From contig NZ_AHMM02000012.1 of assembly GCF_000243675.2 (NCBI RefSeq), positions 1 through 64,000 on the forward strand: a DNA stretch of 64,000 nucleotides, read 5' to 3'. Each line of letters begins with the position of its first letter. Within the stretch, counting starts at the first letter, position 1. Made by a program: the position numbers and the translations under genes. The notes beneath the pieces were generated by a model, which worked only from the letters and a program-made list of their open reading frames with translations, was not told where the DNA came from and did no database searches. This DNA comes from Leptospira inadai serovar Lyme str. 10 (lineage in GTDB: Bacteria; Spirochaetota; Leptospiria; Leptospirales; Leptospiraceae). Shown piece by piece: positions 18,385 to 25,275 of this stretch.

Positions 18385-19455
18385 CTAAAAAAGTCCGGGC
18401 AATAAATCCTGGTTTTTGCTCGGCCGAACTTGGTATTCCTCCGGAATTCGGAACAAATCTTTGCGAAAGGAGGCCCTTTCGTTTAGATCGAAGCGTTTGA
18501 TCGCCAACCGGAACCTAGTTTGTAAAAGTTCCGCATACGTACCCGTTCCGGTCATGCGTTGGCTAAAATCGGAATCGTACAGTTTGCCTCCACGAGCTTC
18601 CCTCAACACGCGAAGGATCTTCTCCTTTTTTAACGGGTAATTGATTTCTAGCCATTCCACGAACAATTGGGATACTTCGTAGGGAAGTCGAAGAAGAACC
18701 ATTCCGGCACTCAAGGCGCCTGCTTGCTTTACCTCTTCCAGTATCGTTTCCATTTCCGAATCGTTTAAAAAAGGAATTACGGGAGCGAACATCGCCCCCA
18801 CCGGTACCGACCCCTTTGATAAACCGCGGATTGCATCCAATCTCTTTCCCGGAGCCGGGGCCCTAGGTTCGAGAGCGGACCAAAGTTCTTTATCGAGGGT
18901 AGTTACCGAAACATATACTTTCAGGATTCCTAATTTTCCCATTTCCGACAAAATATCGATATCTCGTAGAATTAACGATGATTTGGTAATGATGGCGGTC
19001 GGTTGTCTGAATTTGAGTAAGACTTCCAGGATTTTTCTGGTATTCCGATAGGTTCTTTCCCCAGGTTGATACGGATCGGTTGCAGTTCCGAGGGTAATCG
19101 TTTCCACCGGGCCCTTCCGTTTTTTTAATTCATGGATCAGCAAAAGATCCACGTTCTTCTTTACGAAAATTTTGGACTCAAAATCGATTCCGGGGGAAAG
19201 ATCCACATATGCATGATTGGGACGCGCAAAGCAATAGATGCAGCCATGCTCACAACCTCGATAGGGATTGAGGCTCGCATCTATCGGAATATCGGGAGAA
19301 TCGTTATGAGTGAGAATCGATTTAGAATCTTCCGAAAAAAATTGAGTCGTCCGATTTACTGCATCTTCTTCTCTATCTTCCTTCCAGATCTCTCGGGAGA
19401 TTGAATCGAATCGTCCTTCCGGCGCGGAAGTCGTACCTCTTCGTTGCTTTTTCAT
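18385..19455 (-). CDS. Radical SAM protein (PA0069/SplB-like family)
   Basis: The 356-residue protein has the radical SAM cluster motif CEHGCIYC at about residues 69-76, binding a [4Fe-4S] cluster. It is preceded by the family signature LNPYRGC and followed by TLGTATDPYQPGE and ITKSSLILRD. This is the pattern of the uncharacterised PA0069 group, relatives of spore photoproduct lyase. Its substrate is unknown. The ATG and first codons, with about 300 bases upstream, belong to a sequence that recurs at 21530 (repeat R2). The promoter region has therefore been duplicated. Confidence 0.85.
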   Translation of the reverse strand: MKKQRRGTTSAPEGRFDSISREIWKEDREEDAVNRTTQFFSEDSKSILTHNDSPDIPIDASLNPYRGCEHGCIYCFARPNHAYVDLSPGIDFESKIFVKKNVDLLLIHELKKRKGPVETITLGTATDPYQPGERTYRNTRKILEVLLKFRQPTAIITKSSLILRDIDILSEMGKLGILKVYVSVTTLDKELWSALEPRAPAPGKRLDAIRGLSKGSVPVGAMFAPVIPFLNDSEMETILEEVKQAGALSAGMVLLRLPYEVSQLFVEWLEINYPLKKEKILRVLREARGGKLYDSDFSQRMTGTGTYAELLQTRFRLAIKRFDLNERASFRKDLFRIPEEYQVRPSKNQDLLPGLF

Positions 19456-19806
19456 TCGTCGTCTCGAAGCTAAAGTCTTGAGAAAAAGAATACAATTCAG
19501 CTATTTATATGTAAACTATAAATTTGTATAGTATTCATTTTCGATGAAGATAGATTCGCTTTGTCCAGTCCTAGACTCCCGAATCGGTTCTAGGGAATGC
19601 CGGTGCGAAGGTTTTTTGCGAAGTGCCGGATTTCGAAAGATCATTGCCGAAGTTTCGCATATCCGAAGGACTTGGCTCGAGTGCGAGGTACTTTACACGA
19701 GACTTGCTAGGCAAGACGAGTGATAAATCGGAATTTGGCGAAGCCCAAGAGGGTCGCGGAAAGATCCGCAGCGCCGCGATAATTTTTAGTTATGCGAAGT
19801 TGGGCA
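19441..19806 (+). repeat. Repeat R2, copy a
   Basis: This matches 21530-21845 over about 310 bases with few differences, from gctttttcattcg (start of the radical SAM gene) to gcgaagcccaagaggg. Its right part (gcagcgccgcgataattttt, agttatgcgaagtt) matches copy b at 20507-20641. It lies directly after the stop of the higA gene that is read leftwards. Confidence 0.85.
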
Positions 19807-19812
19807 ATGAAC

Positions 19813-20115
19813 TCAGCCAGCTCTTTGCAGCGTTTGAATACTCTTCAATTTGAGCTTTAGCTTCTCTTTCTGTTTTCTTATTTCTAAATCATTTTGAAGA
19901 TTTATCCAAAATTTATCAGACATTCCGAAAAACTTAGCCAGTCTCAAAGACATATCCACTGTGATTTTACGCTTATCGTGCAAAATCTCTAATACTGTAG
20001 AGGTCGAAACATGCAGCTCTTTTGCCAGTCTATATGGAGTTACTTCCAATGGATCCAAAAACTCCTCTCTGAGGATTTGAGAGACTGTTGGTGTTGGAAT
20101 TCTCTTGGCTTTCAT
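19813..20115 (-). CDS. higA: HigA-type antitoxin
   Basis: This 100-residue antitoxin has an Xre-like helix-turn-helix typical of HigA (LREEFLDPLEVTPYRLAKEL, then TVLEILHDKRKIT and AKFFGMSDKFWINLQ). It neutralises HigB and represses the operon by binding the promoter. The start at 20115 (MKAKRIPTP) is chosen because a strong aaggggg ribosome-binding site lies just before it; a longer frame upstream reads through the intergenic gap. It follows higB by 11 bases, the usual toxin-first order of higBA. Confidence 0.9.
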   Translation of the reverse strand: MKAKRIPTPTVSQILREEFLDPLEVTPYRLAKELHVSTSTVLEILHDKRKITVDMSLRLAKFFGMSDKFWINLQNDLEIRKQKEKLKLKLKSIQTLQRAG

Positions 20116-20126
20116 AGTAAGCCCCC

Positions 20127-20408
20127 TTAATGATAATCTACTATGGACACACCAAAGCAATTTCCATCGGAGAATTTAAATGTAATTCTCCACCGGTCAT
20201 TTATTCTGATGGAACAATAATTCTTTAAGTTCCCTTTTAAATGTTCAAATCTATTCGCCGGTGGACTCTTTAAATCTTCTTCTTTTTCGGCATTTTCCAA
20301 GATGAGAAGTTTGATTAAGGCCCTACTCTGTATTTCCGGAGGTATTTTCTTTGAGAATTCTTGATGAAAGATCCTTTCAGTTTCTTTATCTCCGAAAGAT
20401 TTGATCAT
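20127..20408 (-). CDS. higB: HigB-type toxin (RelE superfamily mRNA interferase)
   Basis: HigB toxins cleave mRNA on the ribosome. The product of about 93 residues starts MIKSFGDKETERIFHQEF, the standard HigB opening, and ends with the family pattern RINDRWRITFKF and IVDYH. The start at 20408 is preferred over the upstream in-frame ATG at 20444, because the upstream start would fall on the palindromic operator. It is first in the operon, with higA directly behind. It belongs to the row of toxin-antitoxin modules between the radical SAM and glutathione transferase genes. Confidence 0.9.
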   Translation of the reverse strand: MIKSFGDKETERIFHQEFSKKIPPEIQSRALIKLLILENAEKEEDLKSPPANRFEHLKGNLKNYCSIRINDRWRITFKFSDGNCFGVSIVDYH

Positions 20409-20427
20409 TAATCCATATGTTTGCATC

Positions 20428-20441
20428 ACAGATATATCTGT
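20428..20441. promoter_or_regulatory. Palindromic operator of the higBA operon
   Basis: ACAGATATATCTGT is a perfect 14-base palindrome 20 bases upstream of higB. On the minus strand it overlaps a TTGACA (-35-like) box. HigA antitoxins bind such palindromes, so autoregulation is likely. Confidence 0.55.
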
Positions 20442-20506
20442 CAATCGGATATATTTTTACTTTTAAAGGAACGTTTTGTCCAATTCCGCAAAACGACCAA
20501 GGGTTG

Positions 20507-20641
20507 GCGAAGTTCCGCGAGTGCGAGGTACTTTACACGAGGCCTGCCGGACGTGAGGAGTGGCAAAGCGGAATTTGGCGAAGCCCAAGAGGGTCATGAA
20601 GGGATCTGCAGCGCCGCGATAATTTTTAGTTATGCGAAGTT
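20507..20641 (+). repeat. Repeat R2, copy b (short)
   Basis: This shares with copies a and c the core cgagtgcgaggtactttaca and gaatttggcgaagcccaaga, and with copy a the right part ending agttatgcgaagt. It lies about 60 bases after the stop of the Xre gene that is read leftwards. The outer 200 bases present in copies a and c are missing. Confidence 0.8.
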
Positions 20642-20701
20642 TTCAAGCCTCACCGAAAATACTTCCCCAGATTTTACAGGATATAAAATCTGGAGGTAAA
20701 T

Positions 20702-20995
20702 TTAAACTGAAACTTTGCGGCTTTTGATAACATTTAAGGACAAATCTAAATCCAACGCATGGCAAATTTTTAGAAATGTGCTAACATTCGTATTTATCCC
20801 GGTTTCTAATCTACTTACCTGTTGCTGAGTTACATGAGCCCTTTTTGCAAGATCTGCCTGACTTAACCCTTTTTTATTTCTATATTCTTGAATCTTTAAA
20901 GCTAACCCTAATAGCTGCTTTTCCTGATCAAACGCCTCCAAGAACTTTTGATTCGATACTTTACTTTTTAAATGCGATTTAAAGCTCTTCATCAT
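20702..20995 (-). CDS. Xre-family antitoxin
   Basis: The 97-residue protein has a helix-turn-helix of the Cro/C1 type (EYRNKKGLSQADLAKRAHVT then QQQVSRLE) in its central part, preceded by a helical N-terminus. With the RelE-type toxin just upstream and a four-base ATGA overlap, it is the antitoxin of a toxin-first module and probably represses its own promoter. Length and gene order match phage-derived Gp49-like/HigB2-HigA2 systems. Confidence 0.88.
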   Translation of the reverse strand: MMKSFKSHLKSKVSNQKFLEAFDQEKQLLGLALKIQEYRNKKGLSQADLAKRAHVTQQQVSRLETGINTNVSTFLKICHALDLDLSLNVIKSRKVSV

Positions 20996-21372
20996 TCAAT
21001 CTCCTCCTTCAATTTCTCTTCGGTATAACGTGACAGAAAATCTTCACGGCATTTTATTGCCCTTTTAATTTCACTGACCGGAACTCTCTGAACATTTTTT
21101 ATAAATGCATGCGTAAGTATTATATAATGCCTAAAGATAAAAAAGTATAAGAATCTAACCTGATCTCCTGATAATTTAAGCCGCAACTCATGAATACCCT
21201 CTGTCAAAAAATCTGCATAAGGTCTTGGTAAATTCGGACCTCGTTCTTCTAACAAATTAATTAAACCCATTATCTTAGCTTGGTTATTAATGGATCGACC
21301 GTCAATGAACTCAATAGTCGGGCACTTACCTTCTTTGTCTTCGTAATATATTACGGTCCATTTTTGACTCAC
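20992..21372 (-). CDS. RelE/ParE-family toxin (Gp49-like)
   Basis: The 126-residue protein fits the phage-derived Gp49-like toxin family of the RelE/ParE superfamily. It has a central LEERGPNLPRPYADFL segment, followed by HELRLKLSGDQVRFLYFF and a C-terminal helix with RVPVSEIKRA. It is predicted to be a translation-dependent mRNA interferase. It overlaps the Xre antitoxin gene by four bases. A near-palindrome at 21382-21399 directly upstream is a candidate binding site for the antitoxin. Confidence 0.87.
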   Translation of the reverse strand: MSQKWTVIYYEDKEGKCPTIEFIDGRSINNQAKIMGLINLLEERGPNLPRPYADFLTEGIHELRLKLSGDQVRFLYFFIFRHYIILTHAFIKNVQRVPVSEIKRAIKCREDFLSRYTEEKLKEEIE

Positions 21373-21381
21373 AAGTCAGCT

Positions 21382-21399
21382 TACATCATATATAGTGTA
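21382..21399. promoter_or_regulatory. Candidate operator/promoter of the RelE-Xre module
   Basis: TACATCATATATAGTGTA is an imperfect palindrome 10 bases before the toxin start. On the minus strand a TTGACA lies immediately upstream of it. Binding by the Xre antitoxin is inferred. Confidence 0.4.
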
Positions 21400-21479
21400 T
21401 TGTCAATTGTTAAAGTTAAGCTAAAATTGCGGGCATGGACGGATGCCCTCTTCACATCGCGAAAAGAGGTTTGAAAATG

Positions 21480-21531
21480 TTTCGCTTAGCTTACTCGCCC
21501 TGTAATTCTTTTGCCGCTCCCGCTTCCCATT
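21480..21531 (-). pseudogene. 52-base duplicate of the glutathione transferase gene end
   Basis: These 52 bases are identical to 22739-22790, which encode the last 13 codons and stop of the glutathione transferase gene. Here they are joined directly to a copy of the radical SAM gene start (R2 copy c). It is a scar of a rearrangement rather than a gene. Confidence 0.85.
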
Positions 21532-21845
21532 TCGCTGCTTTTTCATCCGTCTCGAAGCTAAACTTTCGAGAAAAAGAATACAATTTAGCTATTTATATGT
21601 AAACTATCAATTTATATAGTATTCATTTTCCGATGAGGATGGATGTGTTTTGTCCAGTCCTAGACTCCCGAATCGGTTTCTAGGAAATGCCGGTGCGACG
21701 GTTTTTTGCGAAGTGCCGGATTTCGAAAGATCATTGCCGAAGTTTCGTGTGTCCGAAGGACTTGGCTCGAGTGCGAGGTACTTTACACGAGACTCGCTAG
21801 GCAAGACGAGTGATAAATCGGAATTTGGCGAAGCCCAAGAGGGTG
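21530..21845 (+). repeat. Repeat R2, copy c
   Basis: Nearly identical to 19441-19752. It begins with a copy of the radical SAM start (ctttttcatccg) and runs to gcgaagcccaagaggg. It lies after the stop of hepT, which is read leftwards. It lacks the right part (gccgcgataatttt) found in copies a and b. Confidence 0.85.
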
Positions 21846-21899
21846 GCGGAAGATCCACTAGGGAGGGACAGAGCCGTAGTTAGCCAAATTAGGAATCCA

Positions 21900-22250
21900 C
21901 TAATCGAACAAAGTCTTTTCTTGTTCAATAATGAAATGAATTTGAGATTCTAAAGCCGGAATCTTGTTCGCTACCAAATCCCAAACTATATCATAATCAA
22001 CGACAAAGTAGCCATGAATTAAGCGATTGCGCGTAGCCGATAATTTCTTCCAATCTACTTCGGAATATTTCTTTTTGAATAAATCTGAAAGTTTACCTGA
22101 GGCCTCGCCTATTATTTCTATACTTCTTACAAAAGCTCTTTTAGAAACTTCATCCAAGAGAAACTGTTCATGATTTAAATTCGCTGACTTCATCCGTAAA
22201 AAAATAATTTCATCATTAATATGACCGATGTAACCTAAGTCAGATTTCAA
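21900..22250 (-). CDS. hepT: HepT-like HEPN ribonuclease toxin (DUF86)
   Basis: The 116-residue protein has the HEPN catalytic motif RX4HXY, read here as R74-NRLI-H79-G-Y81. HepT toxins cut RNA and are silenced when the MntA partner adds AMP to the tyrosine of this motif. That tyrosine is present. The gene follows mntA with an 11-base overlap, the normal antitoxin-first order. It is the third toxin-antitoxin type in the island. Confidence 0.92.
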   Translation of the reverse strand: MKSDLGYIGHINDEIIFLRMKSANLNHEQFLLDEVSKRAFVRSIEIIGEASGKLSDLFKKKYSEVDWKKLSATRNRLIHGYFVVDYDIVWDLVANKIPALESQIHFIIEQEKTLFD

Positions 22251-22539
22251 TATCCACTGCCTCAGCCAATATTGAGTCCCTTACGCTACCGGAAATAGAA
22301 TCCTCTGTTAAAAGATCTACGTGCACTTTTAAAATATCTTCTAATCGAAAAGACAAATCCATAAAGTTGTCAAAATTCTTTTGACCGGAATTAAATCTAA
22401 CCAATATATCTACATCACTATCCTTAGTGTTTTCTCGCCTTGCGATAGAGCCGAAAAGGAAGAGCTTTTGTACACCGAGTTTAAATAATTCTTCCTTATG
22501 GCTATAGAGGACCTCTTGAATTTGAGATGAAGTAATCAT
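22240..22539 (-). CDS. mntA: MntA-like minimal nucleotidyltransferase antitoxin
   Basis: This 99-residue protein has the nucleotidyltransferase motif GSX10DXD, seen as G30-S31 then D42 and D44 (GSIARRENTKDSDVD). MntA transfers AMP to the HEPN partner and so blocks the toxin. A good promoter (TTGACA, 17 bases, TAAAAT) lies directly upstream. No Shine-Dalgarno sequence is evident, and the predicted leader is only about 17 bases. Confidence 0.92.
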   Translation of the reverse strand: MITSSQIQEVLYSHKEELFKLGVQKLFLFGSIARRENTKDSDVDILVRFNSGQKNFDNFMDLSFRLEDILKVHVDLLTEDSISGSVRDSILAEAVDIEI

Positions 22540-22562
22540 AATTACTGAAAGCTTGATAAGTA

Positions 22563-22591
22563 ATTTTACATACTCTATTTTCCTCTGTCAA
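22563..22591 (-). promoter_or_regulatory. Promoter of mntA-hepT
   Basis: Read on the minus strand: -35 TTGACA at 22591-22586, a 17-base spacer, and -10 TAAAAT at 22568-22563. This is a near-consensus sigma-70 promoter, 24 bases from the mntA ATG. Confidence 0.65.
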
Positions 22592-22749
22592 GGGTAATTA
22601 AAGACTAGACTCAATGGGTTTCTGCAAAACGGGTCGATCTCTCAAGTTTCTTCCTAACAAAAAATGACTTACATATTTTTTGTAAAAATGCTCTTTCTGA
22701 TTATGATATAGCTTTTATTAAAAAGAATTTTGTCACAATTTCGCTTAGC

Positions 22750-23379
22750 TTACTCGCCCTGTAATTCTTTTGCCGCTCCCGCTTCCCATTCTTTGTAGGC
22801 GGAAAGTTCGGAAATGGTTCGAACATATCGGGAAGCGAGATCCGGAAGAGTTACGCCGTACGTGATAAATCTGGAAACGACCGGCGCATAAAACGCATCT
22901 GCGACGGTAAAATCTTTTCCGAATAAAAACGGTCCGCCAAACGACTGTAAGTTTTCTGTCCAGATTTGGATGATTCGATCGATATCTTTCTGTGCTTCCG
23001 GAGGAATTTCCTTCCCTTTAATTCTTCCGGTGAAATTCATACTGAGATTGCTTCGTAATCCCGCAAAACCGGAATGCATCTCCGCCGAAACGGATCTGGC
23101 TTTCGCTCTGATTGAAGGATCCCCAGGCCAGAGCTGAGGAAATTTTTCGGCGATATATTCGCTAATGCTTAAACTATCCCAGACCAATAAATCCCCATCC
23201 TGGAGTACGGGTACTTTTCTAGAAGGAGAGTATTGATCGATTACCGAGGCGTATTCCGGAGTATAGAGTTTTAAGGAAACTTCCTGAAACTGAATGCCGG
23301 CCTGTTTGAGGAGTATCCAAGGTCGAAACGACCAAGAGGAAAGATTCTTATTTCCAATAACCAAAATGAGATCGTTCAT
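22750..23379 (-). CDS. Glutathione S-transferase family protein
   Basis: The product of about 209 residues starts with the thioredoxin-like GST domain (VIGNKNLSSWSFRPW, with the serine/asparagine glutathione site, then RKVPVLQDGDLLVWDSLSI as the cis-proline and substrate region). An all-helical C-terminal domain follows, with FTVADAFYAPVVSRF. Members conjugate glutathione or act as reductases. The start at 23379 (MNDLILVIG) is chosen from the domain start; the longer open frame upstream is encoded by repeat R1. The last 13 codons are duplicated at 21480. Confidence 0.85.
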   Translation of the reverse strand: MNDLILVIGNKNLSSWSFRPWILLKQAGIQFQEVSLKLYTPEYASVIDQYSPSRKVPVLQDGDLLVWDSLSISEYIAEKFPQLWPGDPSIRAKARSVSAEMHSGFAGLRSNLSMNFTGRIKGKEIPPEAQKDIDRIIQIWTENLQSFGGPFLFGKDFTVADAFYAPVVSRFITYGVTLPDLASRYVRTISELSAYKEWEAGAAKELQGE

Positions 23380-23422
23380 ACCGTTAGGATTTGTCCGTCC
23401 AAGCTTGGTGGCAAGAAAGATA

Positions 23423-23926
23423 CAGAGGACTTTCAGAGGACGGAAGACAGACGACTGAGGACAGAACATTGGTGAGCGGAGATTCCGTGCAGATGACAGA
23501 TAATTATTACTATTTCCCTGACAACAATTTTTTTTTAAAACGAATTATGTTGGAGCTCCTGTGCGATAGATCTTTCCTCTACCTTAGCGCCTTTCCAACA
23601 TTGAGCAGCTTCTGTCTAGCGTGAGCAAAGCGAACGCGTCTGTCTTCTGACCTCTGTCCTCTGAAAACGAATTATGCTGGAGCGAGGTGTTACTGGATTT
23701 TCGAGGTGCGAGAGGGTGTCAGCAATTTTGTGTAAATGAATTGTGTTGGAGCTCCGGCACAGAGAACGGAAGGCCGAAGAAAGATCCAGTGTTAGCATAA
23801 GAATCTTTCTCTATAGCTGACATCCCCGTAGATCCCAGCTCTACTTCTGTAACCTTTCCCATATCTAGCAGCTTCTGTCTAGCGCGAGCGAAGCGAGCGC
23901 GTCTGTCCTCAGTCCTCTGTCTTCTG
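23423..23926 (+). repeat. Composite of nested R1 copies
   Basis: One R1 starts at 23423 (cagaggactttcagaggacg) and is broken after gattccgtg by a long-form R1 starting at 23490 (cagatgacagataattatt) that ends at 23663. A third, diverged copy follows and ends agtcctctgtcttctg at 23926. The nesting implies that R1 copies insert into, or recombine with, each other. Confidence 0.75.
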
Positions 23927-24119
23927 AAAGGTATAAAGTAACAAGTTAAAACGCTTTTCTTGCGCAGGAAATTCTCCAAAGTTGTTGGATTTTGCATAAA
24001 TTCTTTGTCCTACGTAGTGTAAGAAGGCGAGAGTTTTCCCTCTCTTCATTTTCTCGGGAAATTTCACGTCCATTTATTATCGTTTCCCGCAACCTCCCGG
24101 GAGCTGAAGGATCGAGCGA

Positions 24120-25181
24120 TTGGAAGATTTAAAGGAATACGTTCTAAAATACGAAACCTTGCCTGATATCCTATTGATCTGCGACGTGCAGGGCCACATT
24201 GCGCATATCAGCGGCAAGGGGCTTGAAATTTTAGGACTTCATTCGGGCGACGTATTCTTCGGAAAAAAACTCTCGGATTTTTTCTCCGATTCGGATCGCG
24301 CGTACATTGCGTCCGATGTCTTCCCATCCGTTTTACGGGAAGGGGAATGGCGAGGCTACGTATATCTTCGTAAAAAGGTCGGGGAAGAAATTCCTGTATT
24401 GCAGATCGCCCCTTTACTGCCCAATTCCCAAAAACGACTCTCTTTTTTTCTTTTTTTGAAAGGCGGGTCCGGCTGCGCTTCGGTTCGCAACGAGGCGATT
24501 TATAAGGCATTTCGACAGTCTCGTAACGCCATGTTTCTAACGGACAAGAGTGGTGTTATTCTAGCCGTAAATCGGCAATTCGAGACGGTTTCGGGATTTA
24601 GAGAAGACGAATTGATCGGAAAGACTCCTAAAATCTTTCAGTCCGGCCAAACGTCCCGGGAATTCTACGATGAATTTTGGGAAAAGATTCTAAGCGGGAA
24701 AGAGTTTCATGGCAGCTTTCTAAATCGAAACCACGCAGGAAAATATGTACAATGGAATCAGGTTATTTCCCCGATTCAGGACGAGGAAGGAAGGATTTCA
24801 AATTTCTTAAGTATGATTCTTTCCAATAATGAAGTGGGAGGTTTGGTAAAATTGCGAGGGTCCGTAGAAATCGGGACGGAACCGATTTCTCCTCCGGATA
24901 TATTTCGTAGATACGAAGGCCTGGACAAGGCCGCTCTAGTACGAATGCTTCGGGAAAAAACCAAACTGACTAGAAAGGAAACCGAAATATGTGCCGGAAT
25001 AGCATCCGGAAAAGATAAGAGTCTCGTTTGCGAAGAGCTTGGCATTCACCAAGGGACCATGAAAAATCACCTGAAGTCGATATACCGAAAAACGATCGAT
25101 CTCGAAAAAGACATTCCCGGGCCGGAACGGGATAAATTGCAACGGTTAACGATTTATCTATTCCGTCTCCTGGGAGACTAG
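24120..25181 (+). CDS. PAS-domain transcriptional regulator with LuxR-type DNA-binding end
   Basis: The 353-residue protein has two PAS domains (about residues 10-115 and 125-235; the second has RNAMFLTDKSGVILAVNRQF). Its C-terminal helix-turn-helix is of the LuxR kind (LTRKETEICAGIASGKDKSL, then GIHQGTMKNHLKSIY). It would bind DNA in response to a cytoplasmic ligand or redox state. The start is TTG at 24120, giving MEDLKEYVLKY. A histidine kinase with related PAS domains follows 94 bases downstream, so the two may form one signalling unit. The regulator lacks a receiver domain. Confidence 0.82.
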   Translation: MEDLKEYVLKYETLPDILLICDVQGHIAHISGKGLEILGLHSGDVFFGKKLSDFFSDSDRAYIASDVFPSVLREGEWRGYVYLRKKVGEEIPVLQIAPLLPNSQKRLSFFLFLKGGSGCASVRNEAIYKAFRQSRNAMFLTDKSGVILAVNRQFETVSGFREDELIGKTPKIFQSGQTSREFYDEFWEKILSGKEFHGSFLNRNHAGKYVQWNQVISPIQDEEGRISNFLSMILSNNEVGGLVKLRGSVEIGTEPISPPDIFRRYEGLDKAALVRMLREKTKLTRKETEICAGIASGKDKSLVCEELGIHQGTMKNHLKSIYRKTIDLEKDIPGPERDKLQRLTIYLFRLLGD

Positions 25182-25198
25182 TTTTTCTTTAAATATTA

Positions 25199-25210
25199 TC
25201 CCTTAAGGGA
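25199..25210. promoter_or_regulatory. Short palindrome between regulator and kinase genes
   Basis: TCCCTTAAGGGA is a perfect 12-base palindrome, flanked by ATAT on both sides, in the 94-base gap. It could be a protein-binding site or a weak hairpin. There is no T-run directly after it, so a terminator is unlikely. Confidence 0.3.
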
Positions 25211-25275
25211 CGATATTTCTTCTCAATTCTCAATCATACTGTTAAAATGTCATTTTTAACGATAGGAAACTTTCG

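Noticed and set aside
19623..19853. Plus-strand frame in R2 (ARYFTRD-type product), also in the other copies
   Set aside because: The frame is open in each copy but changes length, lacks a ribosome-binding site and loses its ends. It is more likely a by-product of a conserved DNA element.
19441..21845. R2 copies as integron attC sites
   Set aside because: Cassette-like order fits, but I could not find matching RYYYAAC and GTTRRRY boxes at the two ends of R2, and no integron integrase gene is in the window. I keep the cassette idea as a finding without the integron label.
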